Under the pieces are notes generated by a model. That model saw nothing but the letters and a program-made list of their open reading frames with translations, had not been told where the DNA came from and made no database searches. From positions 310,001 through 374,000 of the forward strand of contig NZ_JAGHKO010000002.1 of NCBI RefSeq assembly GCF_017742245.1: a DNA stretch of 64,000 bases, given 5' to 3'. This DNA is from Niastella soli (GTDB lineage: Bacteria; Bacteroidota; Bacteroidia; Chitinophagales; Chitinophagaceae). Position numbers and translations under genes: made by a program. Shown piece by piece: positions 28,054 to 36,382 of this stretch. How positions within the stretch are numbered: the first letter of the stretch is position 1; every line of letters starts with the position of its first letter.

Positions 28054-28443
28054 TTATGTCGACTTATCCTTATTAAACAGGTAATTCACCACTACATAGA
28101 AAAAGCCAAACACGTTGGCAGTGGTAGTGGTAATCAGGGCGATCAGTACGCCATCACTCAGGTGAAAGACCTTGCGGCTGCATTGCACCACAATGATCAG
28201 TACCAGGAACATCCATAAAATGGTGATGGCGAAAATGATGACACTAAACACTTTACGTGCTTTATTGTCATCTAGTAACCGTTTTAATTGTACTCTGGCA
28301 AACTCCTCCTCCATACCTAATCCCTTTACCTCTTTTACATTCGCTTCAGTCACTAAGGTATTGGTGGTATCCTCTACTAATGGCTGCAAAAGGTCCTTTA
28401 CTCTGTTTACAGGAGCAACCTCAGAATTGGGGGGTATATTCAT
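28054..28443 (-). CDS. Two-TM membrane protein, candidate partner of the Panacea gene
   Basis: A 129-residue protein with a soluble N-terminal half (charged helix EEFARVQLKRLLDDNKARKV) and two strong hydrophobic segments, VIIFAITILWMFLVLIIVV and VLIALITTTTANVFGFFYVV, with a short loop between them. Its ATG overlaps the TAA stop of the upstream Panacea-domain gene (TAATG), a translation-coupled arrangement. No named family is recognised. Given that Panacea-domain proteins pair with diverse toxins, this could be a membrane-acting toxin or effector; that is inference from neighbourhood only. Confidence 0.65.
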   Translation of the reverse strand: MNIPPNSEVAPVNRVKDLLQPLVEDTTNTLVTEANVKEVKGLGMEEEFARVQLKRLLDDNKARKVFSVIIFAITILWMFLVLIIVVQCSRKVFHLSDGVLIALITTTTANVFGFFYVVVNYLFNKDKST

Positions 28444-28916
28444 TAGGCCCGGATAAGCAATTTTTCGAAGTATTGTTTTATATCGTTGTTGTTAATAGGG
28501 GTATCTTTTGCATCGGGGACATATACCTTCGACCAGGGGCCATCGGGCCGGTGTGTCCAATAGCTCAGGGACATAGCGGAGAAATCTTTTAAGACTTCCC
28601 AGGAATAATTGATGGTTTCGAGGGCTTCGGCATTGAGCCGTGAAGAGGGCCTATAATTAGGCGAAGGGGTAAATTCAATTGTATCGGTGATGGGTCTGCT
28701 GCCGTATAATCTATAGTTCTGATATATTTCGGGTATAACGGGGCCGTACAGCCAGGCCTGAAAAGTTTCATTGATAAGGGGGGTATGGTATTTGGCAAGG
28801 TGCACCCCCTGCGCAAAATAGACTAGCTTTTGTAACTTCATTTGAGTTACAAACTTCCCTTCATCGATGCCTTTTTTTACAAAGGCAAAGGCTATAAGTG
28901 AAGCTGGATAAGACAT
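28443..28916 (-). CDS. Panacea (DUF4065/SocA-like) domain protein
   Basis: A 157-residue protein with the Panacea/DUF4065 signature: residues 1-35 SYPASLIAFAFVKKGI...MKLQKLVYFAQGVHLA, then FQAWLYGPVIPEIYQNYRLYG, ETINYSWEVLKDFSAMSLSYWTH and DGPWSKVYVP. The family includes SocA, the proteolysis-promoting antitoxin of SocAB, and antitoxins that neutralise unrelated toxins. It is the first gene of an overlapping pair with the two-TM gene. Pairing as toxin-antitoxin is an inference; the domain call itself is well supported by motifs. Confidence 0.85.
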   Translation of the reverse strand: MSYPASLIAFAFVKKGIDEGKFVTQMKLQKLVYFAQGVHLAKYHTPLINETFQAWLYGPVIPEIYQNYRLYGSRPITDTIEFTPSPNYRPSSRLNAEALETINYSWEVLKDFSAMSLSYWTHRPDGPWSKVYVPDAKDTPINNNDIKQYFEKLLIRA

Positions 28917-29003
28917 GTGGTTACATCAGGTTTTTGATTTCCTTTCACCAAATATAAGCATTTATTTTTAATTACTAACTTTCTTAGCGTATACTAACGG
29001 AGA

Positions 29004-29097
29004 GGTCAAAGTTCAGAGTTCAGGGTTTCGAGTTCCAGTTCTGAGCCGCGATAGCGGCGACGCCGAGGCAGCACAACAGGAAACCGGTTCTCCTATC
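29004..29097 (-). repeat. AGTTCNN heptamers plus GC-rich unit
   Basis: AGTTCAG, AGTTCAG, GGTTTCG, AGTTCC, AGTTCTG are consecutive 7-bp-like units (about 29008-29042). The same family, as GAACTNN, is at 46160-46208. A GCGATAGCGGCGACGCCGAG stretch follows. Confidence 0.5.
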
Positions 29098-29219
29098 GCC
29101 TATTGCCTTTCTTCTCTGCCGTCTGCCGTCTGCCGTCTGCCGTCTGCCGTCTGCCGTTTGCCGTTTGCCGTTTGCCGTTTGCCGTTTGCCGTTTGCCGTC
29201 TGCCGTCTGCCGTTTGCCT
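29098..29219 (-). repeat. TGCC heptamer array directly after the LytTR gene
   Basis: About 16 consecutive 7-bp units, first TGCCGTC (five copies), then TGCCGTT (six), then a mix. On the LytTR coding strand the TAA stop is followed directly by AAGGCAAACGGC. The three reading frames give repeated LPSAVCR-type peptides, an artefact of 3 x 7 = 21. Confidence 0.9.
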
Positions 29220-29220
29220 T

Positions 29221-29928
29221 TTAAAGCTTCTCCCCTATTATCGAATACAACACATTACGATAATGTTCACTACAAGGCAACTCCGTTTCACCCAGCAGCA
29301 CCGCCTTACGCGAAACCGTATCTACTTTTCGTAAAGAAATAATATACGACCGGTGAATACGAATGAACTCATCGTGCGGCAGGCGGCTCTCGAAGTACTT
29401 AAGGCTTTGCAGCGTAACAAATGGCTTCTTGCTATCAACCAGGTGGATCTTGGTATAATCTTTCAGGCCTTCCAGATACAGGATATCACTATAAAAGATC
29501 TTCTGGATCTTGTGCGAAGTCTTTATAAACAGGAAGTCATCTTTCTTCAACAATGATTTGGTCTTTCTATAGCTGATATACTCATACGCTTTATTCACGG
29601 CAGCCATAAACCGGTCGAAGGGAACAGGCTTCAACAGATAATCGATAGCGTCCAGCTCAAATCCCTCTACCGCAAATTCATTATGCGCCGTTACAAAGAT
29701 CACGGCCGGCTTTTTATTCAACGTTTTAAGAAACTGGGTACCACTGAGATCGGGCATGCGGATATCGAGCAGCACCAGGTCAATTTCCTCCTTTTCAAAA
29801 TACGGGAACGCTGCAACAGGCCCTTCACAACGGGCTACCAGGTTCAAATACGGGACCTTTTGAATAAAATCTTCTAACAGGTCCAGCGCCCAGGGTTCAT
29901 CATCAATAATAAGGCAATTAACTTTCAT
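29221..29928 (-). CDS. LytTR-family response regulator
   Basis: A 235-residue two-component regulator. The receiver domain occupies residues 1-115, with the acidic pocket IDDEP (8-12) and phospho-acceptor Asp55 in LVLLDIRMPD, and a switch Lys in LLKPVPFDRF. The LytTR DNA-binding domain (about 135-235) contains YLEGLKDYTKIHL, RIHRSYIISLRKVD and ELPCSEHYR. Family members bind paired sites upstream of target genes. It is translationally coupled to the sensor kinase upstream (11-bp overlap). Confidence 0.95.
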   Translation of the reverse strand: MKVNCLIIDDEPWALDLLEDFIQKVPYLNLVARCEGPVAAFPYFEKEEIDLVLLDIRMPDLSGTQFLKTLNKKPAVIFVTAHNEFAVEGFELDAIDYLLKPVPFDRFMAAVNKAYEYISYRKTKSLLKKDDFLFIKTSHKIQKIFYSDILYLEGLKDYTKIHLVDSKKPFVTLQSLKYFESRLPHDEFIRIHRSYIISLRKVDTVSRKAVLLGETELPCSEHYRNVLYSIIGEKL

Positions 29929-31165
29929 GGTCCAATTCGATTTTCAGATTAACAATATACAGGTGATCATTCTCCACCACATCAAGCAGGTGCCGGCCAG
30001 GATACAATACATCCAGCCTTCTGCGGGCATTTATAAGTCCCACCCCACCGGTGGCATCCCTGTTCTTTTGGGTAATGGCGTTTCCCACTGTTAGCAATAA
30101 TTCGTTGCCAGTAACGGCAATGGCTATTTTAATTTCTGATGGTGTTGTATAACTGATCCCGTGTTTAAAAGCGTTCTCAATAAATGTGATCAACAGCAGG
30201 GGCGCAATAGAAAGCCCCGCCACCGGCCCGGTAACCATATAATTAACGGCGATGTTCTTCGACAACCGCAGTTGTTGCAGATCAATATAATTACTGATGT
30301 ATTCCAGATCTTGCGTCAGGGGTATTTTATCGGCGGCCGAATCGTACAGCACGTACCGCATAATGCGCGAGAACTTCAAAATGCTGTGCTCGGTTTGTTC
30401 CGATTTGAAATGCGCCTGCGAATAAATGCTGTTAAGTGTATTGAACAAGAAATGGGGGTTTATCTGTAATTTCAAAAAGTTCAGTTCTGCATTCAGCCGT
30501 TCGTTCTCCAGTATTTTTTTCTGTTTCTCACTTATAAAAAGCGAATGCGCCAGTTTTATAAATCCGCTTAATAACAGGATCACAATACCAGAGCTCAGCG
30601 CATCTTTCAGCGTCATGAGGTAGGGCATGCGTGGGTTGTGCCCATGTAGGAACGGCGGTGGCGGCGGCGGCATTTCCTCCCCATTACCGGGCATATTTGC
30701 CGGCAATGGGCCATCCATGTTAGCCCTTCTGCCAAACCCTTCACCCCTACCCCAGTATTCCTTTGCTATAAACGGACGGGGAGAGATACGATAGAAATGC
30801 GGAAACCGTTTGGCCTGTGTTTTTAAAACATATACTTCAAGCACCAATTGCTGCATGCATAGGAAGGCCAGGGCGGCAATAAGACTTAAAAAGTAAGTAA
30901 ACAATTTGCGGCTTTTGAATAACCGCGGCAATAAATAATAGAAATTAAGATAGAAAAGACCAATGAGAAAGGACTTATTAATGATCTCGCGGTAATAGAA
31001 GCTTGGGTCTGGTATCCGGATACGATAAATGAACAGGGGCAAAACAAGGAACAGGCCCCAGAGCAAAATATGCACACTAATTACCAGCAGTTTGTGCTTT
31101 ACAGTTTTTACCGGTCTAAACCCCAGCACAGATGCAAGGGCTGCCCGGATCTTTTCCTTGGTCAT
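29918..31165 (-). CDS. LytS-like sensor histidine kinase
   Basis: A 415-residue membrane kinase of the His_kinase (PF06580) group. Hydrophobic segments occur near residues 25-45, 60-80, 85-110 and about 205-220. A Pro-rich periplasmic or linker stretch (EEMPPPPPPFLHGHNPRM) lies before the last one. The phospho-acceptor region QINPHFLFNTLNSIY holds His near 238, and the ATPase domain includes TFIENAFKHGI and GGVGLINARRRLD. It overlaps the regulator gene by 11 bp and follows the DUF4907 gene with a TAATG overlap, so these genes form one operon. Confidence 0.92.
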   Translation of the reverse strand: MTKEKIRAALASVLGFRPVKTVKHKLLVISVHILLWGLFLVLPLFIYRIRIPDPSFYYREIINKSFLIGLFYLNFYYLLPRLFKSRKLFTYFLSLIAALAFLCMQQLVLEVYVLKTQAKRFPHFYRISPRPFIAKEYWGRGEGFGRRANMDGPLPANMPGNGEEMPPPPPPFLHGHNPRMPYLMTLKDALSSGIVILLLSGFIKLAHSLFISEKQKKILENERLNAELNFLKLQINPHFLFNTLNSIYSQAHFKSEQTEHSILKFSRIMRYVLYDSAADKIPLTQDLEYISNYIDLQQLRLSKNIAVNYMVTGPVAGLSIAPLLLITFIENAFKHGISYTTPSEIKIAIAVTGNELLLTVGNAITQKNRDATGGVGLINARRRLDVLYPGRHLLDVVENDHLYIVNLKIELDHES

Positions 31166-31521
31166 TACTTCGGTTGAGCACGTAAGACGCCGGGACGTTG
31201 CAGCTGCTTTTGCCCAAAGAAGGGATGGGTACCTGATTTTATACTTTCTATAACATTTTGCGCATCAGCGCCGGCTTCCTGTTCGGTGGGAAAACCTTTG
31301 TAGCCCGATTGGCCTGGCAGCATGGGCTGGTGTATGACTATCCTGTCATTGACCAATATATCGTACCCCCAGCCATGTTCGGTCTTAAAAGTAGTGTAGT
31401 GCAAGGTGTTGGCGGGAGTAGCTGGCTTCTTTACAGCCAGGATATAAAAAATACTGCCGGCAGCAATTAACAAAGCTGCCAGCAGTACCAATTTATGATG
31501 TTTACTGATTGTCCTGATCAT
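31165..31521 (-). CDS. DUF4907-like secreted or anchored protein
   Basis: A 118-residue protein with an N-terminal hydrophobic segment (KLVLLAALLIAAGSIFYILAV) and one conserved domain: YTTFKTEHGWGYDILVNDR followed by IHQPMLPG and KGFPTEQEAGADAQNVIESIK. The pattern matches DUF4907, found in Bacteroidota next to Kelch lipoproteins. ATG 31521 (MIRTISKHHK) was chosen. It lies inside the last bases of the Kelch gene, overlapping it by 20 bp. Its own TAA overlaps the ATG of the kinase gene. Function unknown. Confidence 0.8.
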   Translation of the reverse strand: MIRTISKHHKLVLLAALLIAAGSIFYILAVKKPATPANTLHYTTFKTEHGWGYDILVNDRIVIHQPMLPGQSGYKGFPTEQEAGADAQNVIESIKSGTHPFFGQKQLQRPGVLRAQPK

Positions 31522-32533
31522 TATCTTCAATATTCGGCTGCAGCTCATACATATTATCAAATGGAGCAGTACCGCTACGACCAGCTAAAACAAAACCACG
31601 GTCAGCCAGGGTAAAGCCCAATGCACCAGTACGGGCAGTTCCGCTGAAAGCAGTTTTTTCAGTCCAGGTATCAGCAGCTGCATCGTACTCCCAGGTGTGA
31701 GAGTTCAGGCTTCCATTTTCACCGGTTGCCAGGTAACCTTTTCCACCCATTACAAAAGCAACAGCATTGTAGCGAATGATTGACGTGTATTTGTCATCAT
31801 AGCTTTCGTCGCTGGTGTTGGTAAGTTTTCTAAGGGTAGTCCAGGTATCGCCATTTGGCTCATACACCTGAATATCGTTAAGGGCAGTACCATTGTTGTT
31901 ACCGCTGATGAGGTATACTTTACCGTCTATAGTGAAAGTAGTAGCTTCTTTTCTTTTTGAACCGGCAATACCGGCTTTTTGGGTCCAGCTGTCATTAGCC
32001 TGGTTGTATTGCCAAACATCTTTCAGGTAGCTGTCGTCGTAACCAGTAGCGATGTAAGCTTTGCCATTGGCATCAACAAATGCAACCGCATCAACACGGG
32101 GAGTTCCACCGAAATTGTTCTTTTTTGCCCAGCCATTGCTGTCAACACTGTATTCCCACATGTCGTTGGTATAGTTAACCTGGGTATCGTAACCAGTTCC
32201 TACATAACCTTTTTTACCCAGGGCAAAGGCAACGCCTGAACTGCGCACGCCACCACTGAAATCTTTGATCTTTGTCCAGTATCTTTTATCCAGAGAATAT
32301 TTCCAGAAATCAGCAAAACGTTTGTTATCTGATAAACCAGTACCAACAAATACAGTATCTGCAATTTTAAATAATACAGCTTCACTGCGGGCAGGACCAT
32401 CAAAATAATCACTGATTGCCCAGTTACCCACTAAGTCGCTTGAACTGCTGGAACTCTTATTACAAGCAGTGTTAATGAGCAGTGGTGCTGTAGCAATCAC
32501 AAGGGCCAGGGAGTAAACTAGAACATTCTTCAT
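31502..32533 (-). CDS. Kelch-repeat lipoprotein
   Basis: A 343-residue protein with a lipoprotein signal (MKNVLVYSLALVIATAPLLINTAC, lipobox Cys near 24) followed by a Ser-rich tether. The rest is a beta-propeller of about six Kelch repeats, seen as recurring 'GxGY/GTG ... DVWQY ... WTQKAGIAG' units, for example GYVGTGYDTQ, AYIATGYDDS, YLISGNNNGT, YLATGENGS. It is the first gene of a unit Kelch-DUF4907-LytS-LytT, with overlaps at each junction. Kelch propellers usually bind glycans or proteins at the cell surface. Confidence 0.88.
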   Translation of the reverse strand: MKNVLVYSLALVIATAPLLINTACNKSSSSSSDLVGNWAISDYFDGPARSEAVLFKIADTVFVGTGLSDNKRFADFWKYSLDKRYWTKIKDFSGGVRSSGVAFALGKKGYVGTGYDTQVNYTNDMWEYSVDSNGWAKKNNFGGTPRVDAVAFVDANGKAYIATGYDDSYLKDVWQYNQANDSWTQKAGIAGSKRKEATTFTIDGKVYLISGNNNGTALNDIQVYEPNGDTWTTLRKLTNTSDESYDDKYTSIIRYNAVAFVMGGKGYLATGENGSLNSHTWEYDAAADTWTEKTAFSGTARTGALGFTLADRGFVLAGRSGTAPFDNMYELQPNIEDNDQDNQ

Positions 32534-33388
32534 TTTGTTTTATTTTCTGTTTTTTTTTAAAACATTGCCAGTGCCCGGGAAAGCCGATTATCCCGATCAC
32601 GGCCGGCATTTTCACATGCGTCAGTTTTTTAATTTAATAATTCGGCAGGTAAAAATATTTCTGTGTATTCCAAACAACTTTATAAAATAGATAGATAAGG
32701 TTATCAAGTCGACCAATTTGGTTTTTACATCTTTTATGCTGTTAAAAGGCTTCCCCCTGGCCCTCCCCGACAAGTCGGAAGGAAGTTTGAAAGCTTCTAT
32801 AAAACAATATTTAATGGTAAAAAGCTGCAAGCTTACAGAAACAACCAACATGTTAACTCTTGTAAACCATAAGATTAACCAAGTATTAACATTTTTCGCC
32901 CCCCGCTTCATTTTCCTGTACGCACTTTTGCAGGCTTATTATAAATTTGCAAATTTGCACAATTTCGGCTGCACATTTGAAATTTAGTTTCCACCGGCAA
33001 AAATAATCGCTTCGCCGATTATTCGATGGCAATAATATATAATAACAAAATTTCGTGCTGCGCCCGCCGTAGCTTCAGCGAAGGCGGTCATCCGATAAAT
33101 TGCAAAGCACCGCCAGCCTGTAGCGCGCACAAGCTATAGCATCAACGGTGTAAATCAACACAAAGAGGTGTTAAAATGAAAACAAATATTGCCCCATACT
33201 GGAACTATAAACCTTATATTCCATTACTTTACACCGCGAAAAACCGGCCCATGGCCGGGGAATCGTCTATTGCGGCTCGACGCGGCTTCCGCTGAGGTGT
33301 ATTGCTTGCGGCTTGCAGCTTGAGGCTTACGGCTGTATTCAACCTTAAACCATTGATTTAGCTTAAAAATTCACTCACTAACCATAAT
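32534..33388. other. Divergent promoter region with small repeats
   Basis: No convincing gene in this 855-bp gap. It separates the Kelch and DUF4270 genes, so it should carry both promoters. It contains CCGACAAGTCGG (about 32767), a GCCCGCCGTAGCTTCAGCGA-type GC-rich palindrome (about 33061-33090), CCGGCCCATGGCCGG (about 33245) and GCTTGCG/GCTTGCA/GCTTGAG/GCTTACG heptamers (33308-33340). Confidence 0.55.
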
Positions 33389-34738
33389 ATGCGTATACAC
33401 AAAAGGGTACCTTTTACTCTGACTTACTGCTTACTGTTTATCGGCCTGTTGTCATCGTGTTATAAAAAAGATGTTCAGGTGGGTAGTGAACTGGCTGAAA
33501 GCCATACCCGCATTATTACAGTTGATACGGTTGCTGTGCAATTATCGAGCTACGTGCTGGATTCATTTGTCACCAATGGCAATAACTTTTCACTGATAGG
33601 CAATTACTTCGATAGCTATGCGGGTAAAACTACCGCCAGTACCGTTTTTCAACCCGGTCTCCCTGTACTGCCCGAAGATGTAGCTACCCTTATGCCTAAA
33701 ACTGCCTTTTTTGATTCCCTGGTGTTGTTAATGCGCCCCAGTGGATATTATTACGGCGATACCACCAAACCTTTTGCCGTTACGGTGAATGAACTGGCCG
33801 AACAGCCAGACTATACCTATCTCACCTATTTTTTCAATAACTCAAAGGTCTCTCTGATCAACAAGCCTGCACTGGCCACCTATTCACAGGTGATCCGGCC
33901 CACGCCCAGAGACTCCGTTCGCATAAAAATGCCGCAAAGCATGGGGCAGGACTGGTACGATAAGATCAGGACCAAGGATACGCGGTTTACCAGCGAAACC
34001 AACTTCCTCGATTATTTCAAAGGCATGTACATTCAGCCAGCCAATACAACCGCCGGTTCGGTATATGGCTTTAACCTGGCCGACAGCAGTATACGCCTCC
34101 GGATGTATTTTCACCAAACCATCCCTTCCAAGATCGACAAGTACATCGATTTCATTATAACCCGTACCAGCTATCAGTATAACCGCATCCTGACCGACCG
34201 CACGGGCACTCCCCTGCAGCCAACTACAACCGGTCAGCATGAGTTCTTTGCCAGCAACACCAAACCGTTTGCCATTACTCAGGCCGGCACGGGTGTTTAT
34301 ATGAAAGCCACATTCCCTTCACTGCGTAATATTCTAAAAGTAGATGATGTAGTGCGGCTGATGGACGCTAAACTGATCCTGAAACCGGTAAAAGGCACCT
34401 ACGATTATTTCACCAATAGTTTGCCCAACAGCTTGTTCCTGCGAACAACTGATGCCACCAACATACCCGGCAGCCAGTTGCTCGATTCCACCGGTCAGGC
34501 AGTGCAGTACAAGGCCCCTTCCATCGATTTCATGTACGGTAACAATACCTCTTACACGTTCAATGTTACCGCCTACATAAACTCGTTACTGAACACATCG
34601 GGCTCACAGGATATGGGATTGTTCATTATACAGAACGACGCAAATACAGCCAAGCAGATCAACCGGGGTGTTATAGGCAGTAGAGAAAATATCCAATACC
34701 AAACCAAACTGGTCTTAAACATTCTGACAATCGACTAA
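33389..34738 (+). CDS. DUF4270-domain lipoprotein
   Basis: A 449-residue lipoprotein: signal MRIHKRVPFTLTYCLLFIGLLSSC with lipobox Cys near 24, then YKKDVQVGSELAESHTRIITVDTVAVQL, the usual DUF4270 opening. The remainder is beta-rich, with GNYFDSYAGKTTASTVFQ and later GTYDYFTNSLPNSLFLRTTD. DUF4270 is a Bacteroidota family of unknown function. The next gene, an outer-membrane protein, starts 10 bp downstream, so the two are probably one operon and act together at the cell surface. Confidence 0.88.
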   Translation: MRIHKRVPFTLTYCLLFIGLLSSCYKKDVQVGSELAESHTRIITVDTVAVQLSSYVLDSFVTNGNNFSLIGNYFDSYAGKTTASTVFQPGLPVLPEDVATLMPKTAFFDSLVLLMRPSGYYYGDTTKPFAVTVNELAEQPDYTYLTYFFNNSKVSLINKPALATYSQVIRPTPRDSVRIKMPQSMGQDWYDKIRTKDTRFTSETNFLDYFKGMYIQPANTTAGSVYGFNLADSSIRLRMYFHQTIPSKIDKYIDFIITRTSYQYNRILTDRTGTPLQPTTTGQHEFFASNTKPFAITQAGTGVYMKATFPSLRNILKVDDVVRLMDAKLILKPVKGTYDYFTNSLPNSLFLRTTDATNIPGSQLLDSTGQAVQYKAPSIDFMYGNNTSYTFNVTAYINSLLNTSGSQDMGLFIIQNDANTAKQINRGVIGSRENIQYQTKLVLNILTID

Positions 34739-34748
34739 CCTCTATATA

Positions 34749-35999
34749 ATGAGAAAAATATTTATACTGACCGGGCTTTTTGTGGCGCTTATGGGCACGT
34801 TGCGTGCACAGAACCTGAGCTCTCCTTATTCTGTATACGGCATCGGTGAAATTCCTGATACTGACCCAGACCGCAGCAGCGGGATGGCTAATACTTCCTT
34901 GTCGCTTATGAGCACACCAGGTTTTCTTCTTAATAAGAACCCGGCCTCATTAATTGGGCTGGAAAGAAGCTTAGCCCAGGTTGACCTGGCCCTGGTAGCC
35001 AAAACCGTTAACTTCAAAGGTGATGGTATCAACGGCGGCAACAGCTCCGCCAAGGACATCGTTATCAACCGCATTTCTATTTCCGCCAAACTCAGCAACC
35101 ATTGGGCCAGCAGCATCGGTTTCAAACCTTTCAGCTATGTGAACTATTCGTTCACTGCGCAGAAAAGCATTGAAGGTAGTAACAACACCTACACCGGACT
35201 GTACGATGGCAACGGCGGTTTACATAATTTATTCTGGAATAACGCCTTTGCGTTAGGCAAACACCTGGCACTGGGTGTACGCTCCAACTTCATTTTCGGT
35301 TCTATCAACCAGATAGAGACCCTGGAAGGCGTCACCCTGACCACGCCCATTATTTCGCAGGTGACCAATTATTACAGTGGTTTCCGGTTCGAAGGCGGCG
35401 CTATTTATGGCAACAAGATCAACAAGAACTGGAAGTTCTCTGTGGGTGGAAAGGTTAGTACCAAAAATGACCTTACCTTCAGTAAAACCCTGACCGTGCA
35501 GGAAGGTACCAGCGTGGTAGAATCAAACAAAGACCTGGGTAGTGAGAAATTTACCCTGCCCTGGCAGTACGACGCCGGCATCGCTCTGGTAAATAAAGGC
35601 CGCGCTACTTTCACCGTTGACTATACCCGCGCCAACTGGAATGGACTGAATGCTGGTGGTACTACCTATGCCCTGGTTGACCGCGACCGCTATTCAGCCG
35701 GTTTCCAGCTCAGCAGACAGGTACAGCGCTTTGGCATGGTAGCGGAGAAAAGCTATTTCCAGGCCGGTTTATTTGCCGGTAATTCTTATTTACAGGTAAA
35801 AGGCCAGCAGTTAAAAGAATCAGGCGCCACGGTTGGTTTTGGAGGTTATATGAGCCGCGGTCTGGCATTCCATTTAGCCGTTGAAGGCGGAACCAGAGGT
35901 ACCCTGGCCAACAACCTGGTGAAAGAAAACTACTTTAAATTTACGTTGGCGCTGTCTTACAGAGAAGTGCTGTATAGTAAAGGAAGAAAATACGATTAA
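34749..35999 (+). CDS. Outer-membrane beta-barrel protein
   Basis: A 416-residue exported protein, signal MRKIFILTGLFVALMGTLRAQ. It contains many alternating-hydrophobic strands with aromatic girdle residues, for example WASSIGFKPFSYVNYSFTA, LALGVRSNFIFGSI, RFEGGAIYGNKI and TVDYTRANWNG, and it ends FKFTLALSYREVLYSKGRKYD, consistent with a C-terminal beta-strand. The opening LSSPYSVYGIGEIPDTDP, with a short NKNPASLIGL segment, resembles FadL/PorV-type proteins in Bacteroidota, but the specific family is not certain. Confidence 0.7.
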   Translation: MRKIFILTGLFVALMGTLRAQNLSSPYSVYGIGEIPDTDPDRSSGMANTSLSLMSTPGFLLNKNPASLIGLERSLAQVDLALVAKTVNFKGDGINGGNSSAKDIVINRISISAKLSNHWASSIGFKPFSYVNYSFTAQKSIEGSNNTYTGLYDGNGGLHNLFWNNAFALGKHLALGVRSNFIFGSINQIETLEGVTLTTPIISQVTNYYSGFRFEGGAIYGNKINKNWKFSVGGKVSTKNDLTFSKTLTVQEGTSVVESNKDLGSEKFTLPWQYDAGIALVNKGRATFTVDYTRANWNGLNAGGTTYALVDRDRYSAGFQLSRQVQRFGMVAEKSYFQAGLFAGNSYLQVKGQQLKESGATVGFGGYMSRGLAFHLAVEGGTRGTLANNLVKENYFKFTLALSYREVLYSKGRKYD

Positions 36000-36023
36000 T
36001 ACTAAGTTATTCTAATAGAAAGA

Positions 36024-36052
36024 GGGTGTATCGATTACGATGCGCCCTTTTT
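36024..36052 (+). terminator. Terminator after the outer-membrane protein gene
   Basis: GGGTGTATCG - ATTA - CGATGCGCCC (with G-U pairs) followed by TTTTTTATTTTT. Confidence 0.7.
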
Positions 36053-36060
36053 TATTTTTA

Positions 36061-36124
36061 AGACCTGTAAGGTCCGCCATCGGGTGCTGAACAATTAGAG
36101 GGATCAAGCGGTCCTGACAGGTCT
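36061..36124. repeat. Palindromic element P1 (64 bp)
   Basis: Ends AGACCTGTAAGG / CCTGACAGGTCT. The arms pair except for one A-G position after CTGT. Identical to P2. Confidence 0.85.
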
Positions 36125-36142
36125 GATTCGACTGAATACATC

Positions 36143-36206
36143 AGACCTGTAAGGTCCGCCATCGGGTGCTGAACAATTAGAGGGATCAAGCGGTCCTGAC
36201 AGGTCT
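36143..36206. repeat. Palindromic element P2 (64 bp)
   Basis: Sequence-identical to P1, 18 bp downstream of it, in the same orientation. Confidence 0.85.
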
Positions 36207-36225
36207 TGCTCACCTTACTTTAAAC

Positions 36226-36291
36226 AAGACCTGTAAGGTGCATCATTTGAGCTTGCCTTATTAGTGGGTTGAGTTGCACCTGACAGGTCTT
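36226..36291. repeat. Palindromic element P3 (66 bp)
   Basis: AAGACCTGTAAGGTGCA / TGCACCTGACAGGTCTT, 17-base arms with the single A-G mismatch. Confidence 0.85.
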
Positions 36292-36308
36292 ATCGCCTTA
36301 TTTAACGC

Positions 36309-36373
36309 AAGACCTGTCAGGTCTGCCCCACCTTCTCGCTCGGCAAGTTAATAAGGCAGACCTTACAGGTCTT
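36309..36373. repeat. Palindromic element P4 (65 bp), reverse orientation
   Basis: AAGACCTGTCAGGTCTGCC / GGCAGACCTTACAGGTCTT, 19-base arms with one C-T mismatch at the same position. Confidence 0.85.
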
Positions 36374-36382
36374 CCCCGATAA

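Noticed and set aside
28982-29097. An sRNA gene in the GC-rich stretch before the heptamer array
   Set aside because: No promoter, terminator or fold stands out beyond the repeat units.
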